Virus record (IMG/VR): IMGVR_UViG_3300010430_000460
Coordinates: 1-23,624 of that record
From: a virus
Direction: 5' to 3' (one strand)
Length of the DNA stretch: 23,624 nt
Position numbers and translations under genes: made by a program. Shown here one piece after another: positions 7,235 to 15,333 of this stretch. Numbering within the stretch: the stretch's first letter is position 1; every line of letters begins with the position of its first letter. The notes under the pieces are model-generated. The model did no database searches, was not told where the DNA came from, and saw nothing but the letters and a program-made list of their open reading frames with translations.

Positions 7235-7753
7235 ATGGCTAAGTATAGTTATGGAATTAGTGCCTTTACAATGGGAGATATTGATGGCACAACAGGCTTA
7301 CAAACAAGTCCTGTTGACCTGAAAGAAACCGTTTACAAAGACACGTTCAACGTTACTGAAGAGGAAGGCTCATCAGTAGACCACTATTCAGAAATGGATA
7401 GTACGCCAAAAATATCATTTCAAGATATTGGTAAGGAAACCATTACGTTTCAAATGATGGATACAGATGTAGATAAGTTGGTACTCTTTTTAGGAGGTAC
7501 AAAAACTGTGGTTGGAGGTAGAGATACCTGGAACAAACCAAGTGGAGCTGTATCTATTGAAAAGTACATTAAAGTAACCACTTTAGATGGTACAGATTTA
7601 GAGTACCCAAGAGTACAAGTATCAGCTCGTAAAAACTTTCAGCTACGTAAGCAAGGTATTTGGTTGCTAGATGTAACAATGACTGTGTTAACACCATTGT
7701 TGCCTTCAGGTACACCATTAAGCCCAGTAATTGTAACTGATCCAGCACCTTAG
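7235..7753 (+). CDS. Tail tube protein (major tail protein)
   Basis: 172 residues, compact and strand-rich, in the position of the major tail protein immediately before the chaperone pair and tape measure. Typical features are the opening AKYSYGISAFTMGDIDG, a polar central loop (NVTEEEGSSVDHYSEMDS), alternating strands (ISFQDIGKETITFQMMDTD) and FLGGT, and a C-terminal strand with GIWLLDVTMTVLTPL. Tube proteins stack as hexameric rings around the tape measure. The call depends on context and fold-like pattern rather than on a unique motif. Confidence 0.72.
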   Translation: MAKYSYGISAFTMGDIDGTTGLQTSPVDLKETVYKDTFNVTEEEGSSVDHYSEMDSTPKISFQDIGKETITFQMMDTDVDKLVLFLGGTKTVVGGRDTWNKPSGAVSIEKYIKVTTLDGTDLEYPRVQVSARKNFQLRKQGIWLLDVTMTVLTPLLPSGTPLSPVIVTDPAP

Positions 7754-7755
7754 TC

Positions 7756-8241
7756 ATGAAAGAACAGCTGCACACTGAAAAGTTTGCTGCTGATACCATA
7801 CTGCAAAAGGGAGTCCAGGTTAAAATCCCTGCTCCCTTTTTTTTAAAGGTATTTGGCAAAAAAACGATCAATCTAAAAATTACAAGTCCACTGGAAGGCA
7901 CAATGCATAGAGTAGCCAGTTACTATTTACGTACAGGAATCACTTTTGATATGTTGGAAGGCATCACTACTGAAGAGGCTTTATTGCTACAAGTAAAGCA
8001 TGGTAAAACCATAAGTAAAGCAGTAGCTGTAGCAGTACTAAATGGTTACTGGAGTGGTAAACTGTTTACAAGGCCATTAGCCTGGTATTTGCGTTGGCAC
8101 TTAAAAAGTAAAGAGTTGTTTGCGCTTACCACAGCATTACTCATTTATGGAGGTGTACAGGATTTTATGAATACTACCAAATCGGTTCGGAAGATGAAAC
8201 TGACGACACCGAGAATGGGTCAGAAGAGCCAAGGGAGTTAA
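7756..8241 (+). CDS. Tail assembly chaperone, short form (lambda gpG-like)
   Basis: 161 residues starting two bases after the tail tube stop. It is helical with an N-terminal strand segment (KGVQVKIPAPFFLKVFGKK). Its place between tube and tape measure is that of gpG, which coats the tape measure during tail assembly. The last 20-25 residues (from about NTTKSVRKM) look like out-of-frame translation of the sequence that, in the -1 frame, encodes an acidic linker and a second domain. That is the classic sign of a programmed frameshift in this gene pair. The product before the shift is about 137 residues. Confidence 0.75.
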   Translation: MKEQLHTEKFAADTILQKGVQVKIPAPFFLKVFGKKTINLKITSPLEGTMHRVASYYLRTGITFDMLEGITTEEALLLQVKHGKTISKAVAVAVLNGYWSGKLFTRPLAWYLRWHLKSKELFALTTALLIYGGVQDFMNTTKSVRKMKLTTPRMGQKSQGS

Positions 8242-8447
8242 AGCAATTAGGCCTACATAGCCCTTGGGGAATGTTACATCAAATAATAAGTGAAACAGGA
8301 TGGTCACTGCATTATGTGTTATGGAAAGTGAGCAGAGCAAACATCTTGCTCATGCTGGCAGATAGAAGCAATGTAAAAAGCGTAAAAGCAAGTGAGAAAG
8401 TAGGATCAGGAAAAGATTTAATTAACAAGTATAAGCGCAAAAGCTAA
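8112..8447 (+). CDS. Tail assembly chaperone, -1 frameshift extension (lambda gpGT-like T domain)
   Basis: The -1 frame relative to the gene at 7756 is open from 8112 (after TAA at 8109) to TAA 8445-8447, with no ATG, GTG or TTG near its beginning. From about 8166 it reads YEYYQIGSEDETDDTE, then an acidic linker, then a compact domain: LHSPWGMLHQIISETGW, LHYVLWKVSRANILLML and GKDLINKYKRKS. It can only be made efficiently as a fusion of about 230 residues. The best slip region by eye is around 8160-8167 (G GAT TTT A, where the A-site TTT can re-pair), giving VQDF followed by YEYYQ. A canonical XXXYYYZ heptamer is not present, so the exact site is uncertain. Confidence 0.75.
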   Translation, partial: RVVCAYHSITHLWRCTGFYEYYQIGSEDETDDTENGSEEPRELKQLGLHSPWGMLHQIISETGWSLHYVLWKVSRANILLMLADRSNVKSVKASEKVGSGKDLINKYKRKS

Positions 8448-8457
8448 CTAAAACAGA

Positions 8458-8475
8458 TTCCCACTTTCGTGGGAA
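8458..8475 (+). promoter_or_regulatory. Perfect 7-bp hairpin directly upstream of the tape measure start
   Basis: Arms TTCCCAC (8458-8464) and GTGGGAA (8469-8475) with a TTTC loop. It sits 11 bases after the chaperone stop and 7 bases before ATG 8482. No T-run follows, so termination is unlikely; a translation-initiation brake or RNA-processing site for the tape measure gene is more plausible. Confidence 0.55.
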
Positions 8476-8481
8476 GTGAAC

Positions 8482-11400
8482 ATGGAAAAGTTTGACCCAA
8501 TTGATATTGATTTTATAATTAACTCAGAGGAAGTTAAGGCTGATACCAATAAGATTAAAGACGACCTTAAATCTGTTGGCCAAACAGCTGAAGAAACTTC
8601 TAAAAAAGTTAATGAACAAATAAAAGGTGCTTTTGCTAATCCTGATAACGAAAAAGCCATTAGTGATGTTAATGAGCGACTTAAAGAGCAAGGCACTATT
8701 GTAGGTGCAAATAACCAAAAGATTTTTGACTACAATAAAGCTTTAAAAGATATCACTGAAGATTTTTCTAAAAGCTCACTTGAAGGCCTTGACACTCTTA
8801 AAAACAAAATACCTCAGTTACTTAGTGAGATAGATAGGCTTAAAGAAAAGAATGATGGCCTAACTAAATCTGGCGAAGCTACTATACCAGTTTGGCAGCA
8901 AGTGGCTAAAGGTTTGTTTAGTTGGGGAACAGCCTTGAGTGTTGGCGCAACATTACTGGCTGTATATGGTAAAGAAATTGCACAATGGGTTGTTAACCTA
9001 TTAAAAGGTGGTGATGCCATTAACGTTGCAAAAGAACGTATTAAATCACTCAATGCAGCACTAGAGAGCAACAGCTTTACTAAGGCATTACAAAACGTAT
9101 TTCAATTACGATCTCAATTTGAGTTATTTAATGAAGGTTTACTAGATAAAGATATAGTACTAAAAAAGTACAATGAAACTTTAGGTCAGGTTGCTGGAAC
9201 CACAGATGATATTAATGAAGCTGAAGCTACATTTCAAGAAAAATCAGATGCTTATGTAAAAGTAATGCTTTATAGAGCTGCTGCTACAGCAGCCACAGCT
9301 GAAGCTGCTAAACAATTAAATGACGCAACAACAGAGTTATTTAGGCTTCAAGATAGAGAAGAAACGTTAACGCAACGTGCGCAAGATCCTGTGCAAACTT
9401 CAACCAGAACAGGAGCGCAATTTGGTAAGGCGTTTTCTGCTAAAAAAGAACTTGAAACTGTTGAGGAAAAAATAAAGAAGACCCAAGCAGATGCGGAAAA
9501 GATAAAAACCTCTTTTAATGATATTATTAAAAAATTTGAAAAAGATGCTTTAAATCTTGCCACTTTAAATGGCTTCAATTTATTTGGTGATGATGGAGGT
9601 AAAAAGCAATTAAGTGAGTACCAAAATCTCCTGGACAAACTTGCTGAGCTTGACAAAGAATACTCACGCAAAAGCTTTACTAAAGATGAGGAAGAGCTGC
9701 AAGCCTTACGAGATAAGTTTGACAAAATTAGAACCCTTGTACAACGCTATAATGCAGATCCTGATAACAAGGCTCAAATAATAGATTTAAGTGGCTTAGA
9801 CGACTTGCAAAAACAAGCTGAAGAAACGCTAACCTACAGACAAAGCACCGAAAATTTAAAGGATGAGCTGGCTGTACAAAAGCAACTCTTTGAAGATTTT
9901 GAAAACTACAAAAAAACCTTTGGTATAGACAAAGCCAAAGAAGAGTTTGCTGGTAAAATTGATGCAGCCACGAGTTACTATGAGTATTTAAAACAGCAAA
10001 AGCTTGAAAATGAAGAGGCCTTTACAGCTGTTGATAATGGTACAGCAACAGGAGCGCAAATTGAACGTGTAAACTTTATTAATGAAGCTCTTAAAAAAGA
10101 AACTGATGAGCAAAAGAAATTGTTTGATAAGCAGTTGGCTCAGCTGTTAAACTACCAGCAACAGCGCAACCTATTAATTGAGCAGTACAATGCACAACGA
10201 TTACAACTCATAGCAGCTGGTGAGAATGATGCAGTTGCAGAACTGGACAAACAACACCAGGAAGAGCTTGACGCTTTAGATGATGCCAACGTTAAAAAAT
10301 TACAAAGCTACAAAACCCTGTTTGATGGTATTGTAGGCCTTACAGCTAAAGAAGCACGTATTGTTATTGCCAACGCTAAAGAGCTTTTAAAAACCCAAAA
10401 CATTTCGGCTGAGCTAAAAACAAAAATACTCAAGCAAATTGCCGAAGTTGAAAAAATACTCAATGCTAGTAAGCTCACTAACGTACAACAATACACCAAT
10501 GCCATTGGTAGTTTAGGCGCATCACTTTCACAATTAGGCAATGACTTAAATAACAGTAGTCTTTCAAATGCTGGCAACATTTTAACCAATTTAGCTGGAG
10601 GAGTTCAAAATTTATTTGGTGCATTTGCTGAAGGTGTAAGTACAGGCGATGCTATTTCACTTGGTTTGAGTGGTATTACAAGCCTTTTGGGTTTAATTGG
10701 TAAAATAGGATCTAAGCAAGCAGAACGAAGAGAGAAAGCAAGGCAGTATTATTTATCTGTAATAGCCATGCAGAACCAATACAATTTGAGTTTGCAAGAG
10801 CAATTGCGTTTACAAAGTGTTCTTGACGAAAACGTATTTATAACCAATTACGAAGGTAGAATACGTGATGCTTTAGCTGCTATATTAGAAGCTAATGCTG
10901 CTTATGATGCAGCCATTAATAACCTGATTGAAAATGGTAATATAACTCAGTCTAATTCACAGTTCGTTCAACAATTTTTGGGCACTTCAGCTTTAGATTA
11001 CCCTGATTTATTACAACAGAGCGAAGATGGTATTTATAGCTTAAACACAGCCTTGGCTCAAAGCCTTCTTGATAACGGACTTATTAATGATGAAACAGCT
11101 GCAATATTAGAAAATATTATTGCTTGGGAGGAAGCTTTAGAAGCAGCCCAAGAGCAAATAAAAGAAGTGATTAGTGATTTAACAGGCTCATTAGGAACTG
11201 ATTTAAAAAATGTTTTGGTAGATGCCTTTCAGTCTGGCGAAAATGCAGCCATACGAATGGGTGAAACGGTTGAAAATGTTTTGGAAAACGTACTGAGTAG
11301 CTTTGTGTTTAACGCTATTTTTCAAGAGGCCTTTGATAATTTAGAGGCACAAATGGCAGCGAGTTTTGGTGTTGGTGGTGATGGTAGCTGGATAGATGAT

Positions 11401-11814
11401 TTTGCAGCCTTCTTTAACTCAGCTTCAGGACTCACAGACGACTTTAATGCAGCACTCGCTGAAGCACAAGCGCAAGCAGCAGCAGCAGGCTTTAATATTT
11501 TTGATGGCTCTTCATCTGCTCAGCAAGGATTAACTGGAGCTATACGTAGAGAAATTACTGAAGAGACAGGCAGTGAGCTTGTAGGTTTATTTAGAGGTCA
11601 GTTTGATATTACCAAACGTATGGCTGAGCTTACTGAAGCTTACTATGAGCGTGAGCAAGCACACCATGCCAATTTACTAGAGCTTATTGCAATTAACACA
11701 TTGATAGAACAAAACACCTTGCACACTGTTGAAAAGCTTTCAGCTGCATTGGTGCATTTGGAAAGCATTTCAGAAAATACTGAGCAACATTATTTATTGG
11801 ATTTAGGAGGTTAA
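8482..11814 (+). CDS. Tape measure protein
   Basis: About 1,110 residues, the longest gene here, following the tube and chaperone genes; it sets tail length and is ejected with DNA. By the usual proportion of roughly 0.15 nm per residue, the tail would be about 165 nm (inference). ATG 8482 is preferred over GTG 8476. It is dominated by Ala/Lys/Glu-rich coiled coils. One hydrophobic segment lies near residues 140-174 (LFSWGTALSVGATLLAVYGK) and a Gly/Leu-rich membrane-active region near 675-745 (LTNLAGGVQNLFGAF; ISLGLSGITSLLGLIGKIG). Both are typical of the membrane-penetrating parts of tape measures. The C-terminal 150 residues (YYEREQAHHANLLELIAINT) are helical and probably bind the tail tip. 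No peptidase or lysozyme domain is seen. Confidence 0.9.
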   Translation: MEKFDPIDIDFIINSEEVKADTNKIKDDLKSVGQTAEETSKKVNEQIKGAFANPDNEKAISDVNERLKEQGTIVGANNQKIFDYNKALKDITEDFSKSSLEGLDTLKNKIPQLLSEIDRLKEKNDGLTKSGEATIPVWQQVAKGLFSWGTALSVGATLLAVYGKEIAQWVVNLLKGGDAINVAKERIKSLNAALESNSFTKALQNVFQLRSQFELFNEGLLDKDIVLKKYNETLGQVAGTTDDINEAEATFQEKSDAYVKVMLYRAAATAATAEAAKQLNDATTELFRLQDREETLTQRAQDPVQTSTRTGAQFGKAFSAKKELETVEEKIKKTQADAEKIKTSFNDIIKKFEKDALNLATLNGFNLFGDDGGKKQLSEYQNLLDKLAELDKEYSRKSFTKDEEELQALRDKFDKIRTLVQRYNADPDNKAQIIDLSGLDDLQKQAEETLTYRQSTENLKDELAVQKQLFEDFENYKKTFGIDKAKEEFAGKIDAATSYYEYLKQQKLENEEAFTAVDNGTATGAQIERVNFINEALKKETDEQKKLFDKQLAQLLNYQQQRNLLIEQYNAQRLQLIAAGENDAVAELDKQHQEELDALDDANVKKLQSYKTLFDGIVGLTAKEARIVIANAKELLKTQNISAELKTKILKQIAEVEKILNASKLTNVQQYTNAIGSLGASLSQLGNDLNNSSLSNAGNILTNLAGGVQNLFGAFAEGVSTGDAISLGLSGITSLLGLIGKIGSKQAERREKARQYYLSVIAMQNQYNLSLQEQLRLQSVLDENVFITNYEGRIRDALAAILEANAAYDAAINNLIENGNITQSNSQFVQQFLGTSALDYPDLLQQSEDGIYSLNTALAQSLLDNGLINDETAAILENIIAWEEALEAAQEQIKEVISDLTGSLGTDLKNVLVDAFQSGENAAIRMGETVENVLENVLSSFVFNAIFQEAFDNLEAQMAASFGVGGDGSWIDDFAAFFNSASGLTDDFNAALAEAQAQAAAAGFNIFDGSSSAQQGLTGAIRREITEETGSELVGLFRGQFDITKRMAELTEAYYEREQAHHANLLELIAINTLIEQNTLHTVEKLSAALVHLESISENTEQHYLLDLGG

Positions 11815-13022
11815 TGTATAAACTAAACGACATATTATTATCTACTTATGGCATCATTCCAACACGAGTGAGTGGCGAAGGCATTGCTATAAAAGGCATT
11901 TTTGATTTGCCTAAACGTCATGGTGATACACACTACAGCTGGGATGAATCCAACTCTGTTGAGCCTTATGTTGCAGCTGAAGAGTTGTTTTATTCAGGTA
12001 GAGACATCCTTTTTCAAGGCATTATACTTGGTGATAAAGCCACTGTAACCACTAATCTTAACAACCTTAAAACTGCTATTAATGCCTTTAATAGTACAGT
12101 GCCTTTAGAAACACCTTATGGTAATGCTTGTGTTTATATTACAGATATTAAGGTTAAAGATTACAATGGTGGAGCTTCACTACTTATTGAGTTTAGAGAG
12201 CCTGTAGTTGGAGCAAGTTGTGGTATTAATGTTGAAGATACCATTTACTACTCTGAAGAGTACTTGGCCACAGCAGATAAAAATGACTGTCCGAGTGGTT
12301 ATCATGGCAGTACAGTAGGACTCACTGCCACAGCTGGAATGTTTACCAGCACCATAAGCCAAGCAGCTGTCAACTTACTAGCTGTAAATTGGGTGCTAGA
12401 AAATGTACAAGCCTATGCCAACGCTCAAGGCACTTGTATTATTAATCCACCAGTGTATTACAATGTACAAAAGACTGCTCAGCTTCAAAAAAATGATTGT
12501 GCTTCTGGTAGTACAGGATCTATGGTTACTTATGTGGTTGAAGCTTTTACGTACAGCTCAGAGATTAGCCAGGAAGATGCAGACGCTCAAGCAGATGCTG
12601 ATATCTTAGCCAATTTTGACCAAGCCTATGCTAATGCTAATGGTTATTGTACAGCAGATCCACCAACAGGGTTTTCAACCTTTGTGATGATTGAAAATTA
12701 TACAGGAATACCTTTAAATAGAATTAGGAGACAGCGTTTTGAGGTTGGTGAGTCTATTAGAGTTGGCTCAGTGTTTAGTTTAACATGCTTTGGTGTTACA
12801 GTTTCACACACAGCTATTGGTGCAGATACACCAGCAAGTATTGTGTTGGCATTAAAGAACATTATCAATAGCACAACAGCAAGTGAGTGGAATGCAAACG
12901 ACCAAGCACCACCAGAGTCAACCATATTTTTTCCACCTGAAGCAAGTACTGAAGGCTCAAACATATTAAAAGTTATTATCAATAGAAACTGGCAATTTTA
13001 TCATAACGTAACTAATCCATAA
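11814..13022 (+). CDS. Distal-tail-like protein carrying two tandem DUF5977-like repeats
   Basis: 402 residues; ATG overlaps the tape measure stop (TAATG). Residues 1-135 fit a distal tail (Dit-like) core: MYKLNDILLSTYGIIPTRV, then LFYSGRDILFQGIILGDK, ending SLLIEFREPV. Residues 142-213 and 214-284 are two copies of a repeat of about 72 residues sharing Y..(10)..KNDC..G..GS, then TSTISQ/SSEISQ, and ending AYANA(Q/N)G.C. This is the DUF5977 pattern known from large Bacteroidota proteins and phage tail proteins. The remaining 118 residues (IENYTGIPLNRIRRQRFEVG onward) form a separate strand-rich domain. The repeats would project from the tail-tip ring and might bind the cell surface; this is inferred. 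Confidence 0.72.
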   Translation: MYKLNDILLSTYGIIPTRVSGEGIAIKGIFDLPKRHGDTHYSWDESNSVEPYVAAEELFYSGRDILFQGIILGDKATVTTNLNNLKTAINAFNSTVPLETPYGNACVYITDIKVKDYNGGASLLIEFREPVVGASCGINVEDTIYYSEEYLATADKNDCPSGYHGSTVGLTATAGMFTSTISQAAVNLLAVNWVLENVQAYANAQGTCIINPPVYYNVQKTAQLQKNDCASGSTGSMVTYVVEAFTYSSEISQEDADAQADADILANFDQAYANANGYCTADPPTGFSTFVMIENYTGIPLNRIRRQRFEVGESIRVGSVFSLTCFGVTVSHTAIGADTPASIVLALKNIINSTTASEWNANDQAPPESTIFFPPEASTEGSNILKVIINRNWQFYHNVTNP

Positions 13023-13390
13023 TGTACACAATAGACACCATACCAATGACAGATTATGGTTTGCACATCGCAAGCCATGAAGGTGAATTGCATTTGGTTG
13101 ATGCTAAGGATCAGTTTTTTACTGCTTATGAAACTGAAGGCTTCCAGATCACCAAACGCAAAGAAAATGAGCTGTTGCTTAATGGGTTTATTATCGCTTC
13201 AGATTTGGCAGATTTTAAAACCAAAACAGCTGCTTTGTACACAGCTTTAAGTGCTTCAGGTACTAGAGCCATTGTACTTAATCCTGAAGCTTTAACGTGT
13301 TTTGGTACTGAAGGTTACACCATAGATAAAGTGAGAGTATTTAATAACGCTGTGTATGCACGTTTTAAAATGAAATTAATAATCGTTTAA
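13022..13390 (+). CDS. Small tail-tip protein
   Basis: 122 residues; its ATG overlaps the previous stop (TAATG), and the hub-like gene begins on the base after its own stop. The start MYTIDTIPMTDYGLHI resembles the N-terminus of distal tail and tail-tip ring proteins, and the rest is mixed strand/helix (FKTKTAALYTALSASGTRAI; YTIDKVRVFNNAVYARFKMK). A reduced second Dit-like ring protein between the distal tail protein and the hub is the best reading; no catalytic motif is seen. Confidence 0.55.
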   Translation: MYTIDTIPMTDYGLHIASHEGELHLVDAKDQFFTAYETEGFQITKRKENELLLNGFIIASDLADFKTKTAALYTALSASGTRAIVLNPEALTCFGTEGYTIDKVRVFNNAVYARFKMKLIIV

Positions 13391-15331
13391 ATGGCCAACT
13401 TAGACATATATAGAGACGCAAGCATTATCAGTACAGTTAGTATTGATGAGAAAACTGTGCTTATAAAAAAGCTAATGGCAGCCGATAAAATAACGTCACG
13501 CTTTATAACTAAGGCTGTTATTCCTGTTGAGATTGGCGACTATATCACCTTTGCTGGCAATAACTATTACCTAAACCAATTACCATCTATTGAAAAGCAG
13601 AATGATAAAACCTACAAATATAACATGGTGTTTCATTCGGTGTTGTACGATATGTATAACAAGATGCTTATTAGTAGTGATGGCCTAACCGATTTTTCAT
13701 ACACTGCCAACGCTGAAGATATGTTAACGCTCCTGGTTGAGCGCATGAATGAAATTTATTCTGGTTGGACTGTTGGTGATGTTGATGCCTCTGAGAAAAA
13801 AACAATCAAATTCACCAATGAAAGCTGCCGAACTGCACTTACTAAAATAGCTAGTTTATTTCAGTTTGAGTTTGAGCTAAGTGGTAAAACCATACATCTA
13901 AAAGAAGCTGTAGGAACTATTACTGAGCATGAGTTTGAGTATGGCCAGAACAAAGGTCTTTATAACCTGACTAGAAAAAGCGTTGAAACCAATACGCTTG
14001 TTACTAAAGTATATGGTTTTGGTGGTACTAAAAACATACCTTACACTTATCGTGACCATGCAAAGCGTCTGGTTTTTGAAGAGCGTTTTTTAACCAAAAA
14101 CGATTCTATTTATGGCATACGTGAAGGTCATTATACCAATAATGATATTTACCCTCAGCGTACAGCCAATCTTACAGCTGTAAACATCTTATTTAATGCT
14201 GGAGTGTTTAATGTAACTGATAGTTACATTGAAGATAACACGCTAGATTTTAACATTAATGATTTTTTAGCTGAAGGCCTTACACCAAAAGTGGTGTTTA
14301 AAAGTGGTGATCTGAGTGGCTATCAATTTGAGATTTGGAAATACGATCACGATAACAGACGCATTTTCATTAATCCTGTTAATGAAAGTGATGGTTATGC
14401 ATTGCCAAATGAAACTAATAAACCAGCTATTGGTGATGAGTACACTTTGGTAGATTTAAAGATGCCACCAAGTTACATTTTTCAAGCTGAAGATGATTTA
14501 AAAGCAGCAACGCAAGTTTTTCTGGATGAAAACGCAGTACCAAAAAGCCTTTACATTGTAAAGCTTGACCCAAAATACACAAAATCTGAAGCCATTACAT
14601 TAGATGCTGGCGACCTGGTTAAAATTGTAGATGCTTATTTAGGTGTAGATCGTTCAATTAGAATCGCTCAGGTAACTTACCCAATAGTAAACCGTTACAA
14701 AATCACAGCCATTATTGCAGACTTTATACCAAAAACATTGCAAGAGCAAATTGTTGGTACAGTAGCCAATTTTGGTGATACCATTGAGAATATTGTAAAC
14801 AATACTATTAATAACAACACACAAATTACCAACAACAATAACACTACTGTAATTAATGAAGGTAATTTAAGTAAGGTGCTTGTTTTTGATAGAGAATTTA
14901 CCTGGGAAAAAAGCTTTGACAATTTAGATAATCCTGAGAAGCTTGAAGCTGGAGACATCATCATGAATAACTTTTACAATCGTAACACCTTTGTTATAAA
15001 GTGGCAATATATAGGTGCAGATGATAGTATGATAACCAGGAACAAACGTGAGAGCTGGAAGGAAATAGAAACGCTGGAGCTTGCAGATGCTACTACAGTA
15101 ATAAACAAGCTGAAGCTTTTAATGTTTGAAGAGAGCAGCACACCAACTCACTTAGCCAGTTTAGATGCTAATGGTAATGTTGGTAAGGTTGATATGCTAA
15201 AATTCACCAACAGGAACATTGATGGAGGCTTTGCAAATAGTGTTTATCTGGCCACGCAGAACATTGATGGTGGAGCAGCAGCAATAATGGCATCAGGATT
15301 AATAGATGGAGGTAACGCACAACAAAATTAA
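13391..15331 (+). CDS. Tail-tip hub / tail-associated protein (Tal, gp27-like)
   Basis: 646 residues. Residues 1-450 look like the baseplate-hub fold: an early strand pair (VSIDEKTVLIKKLMAADKIT), EIGDYITFAGNNYYLNQLPS, and a middle region with VTKVYGFGGTKNIPYTY and IYPQRTANLTAVN, seen in Bacteroidota siphophage hub proteins. Residues about 469-493 are an Asn/Thr-rich linker (NNTINNNTQITNNNNTTV). A smaller domain follows (TFVIKWQYIGADD). The last 40 residues carry three NIDGG-like motifs (RNIDGG, QNIDGG, LIDGG), which often precede or attach fibres. No peptidase motif is recognised. It probably closes the tail channel and holds the fibre encoded next, which starts three bases downstream. Confidence 0.72.
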   Translation: MANLDIYRDASIISTVSIDEKTVLIKKLMAADKITSRFITKAVIPVEIGDYITFAGNNYYLNQLPSIEKQNDKTYKYNMVFHSVLYDMYNKMLISSDGLTDFSYTANAEDMLTLLVERMNEIYSGWTVGDVDASEKKTIKFTNESCRTALTKIASLFQFEFELSGKTIHLKEAVGTITEHEFEYGQNKGLYNLTRKSVETNTLVTKVYGFGGTKNIPYTYRDHAKRLVFEERFLTKNDSIYGIREGHYTNNDIYPQRTANLTAVNILFNAGVFNVTDSYIEDNTLDFNINDFLAEGLTPKVVFKSGDLSGYQFEIWKYDHDNRRIFINPVNESDGYALPNETNKPAIGDEYTLVDLKMPPSYIFQAEDDLKAATQVFLDENAVPKSLYIVKLDPKYTKSEAITLDAGDLVKIVDAYLGVDRSIRIAQVTYPIVNRYKITAIIADFIPKTLQEQIVGTVANFGDTIENIVNNTINNNTQITNNNNTTVINEGNLSKVLVFDREFTWEKSFDNLDNPEKLEAGDIIMNNFYNRNTFVIKWQYIGADDSMITRNKRESWKEIETLELADATTVINKLKLLMFEESSTPTHLASLDANGNVGKVDMLKFTNRNIDGGFANSVYLATQNIDGGAAAIMASGLIDGGNAQQN

Positions 15332-15333
15332 CT

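Noticed and set aside
7569-7901. Minus-strand frames opposite the tail tube and chaperone genes
   Set aside because: They overlap well-supported tail genes completely and show no recognisable domain.
8271-8447. Independent gene from the first ATG in the chaperone -1 frame
   Set aside because: It would discard the acidic linker and half the coherent frame; fusion by frameshift explains the open frame back to 8112 better.
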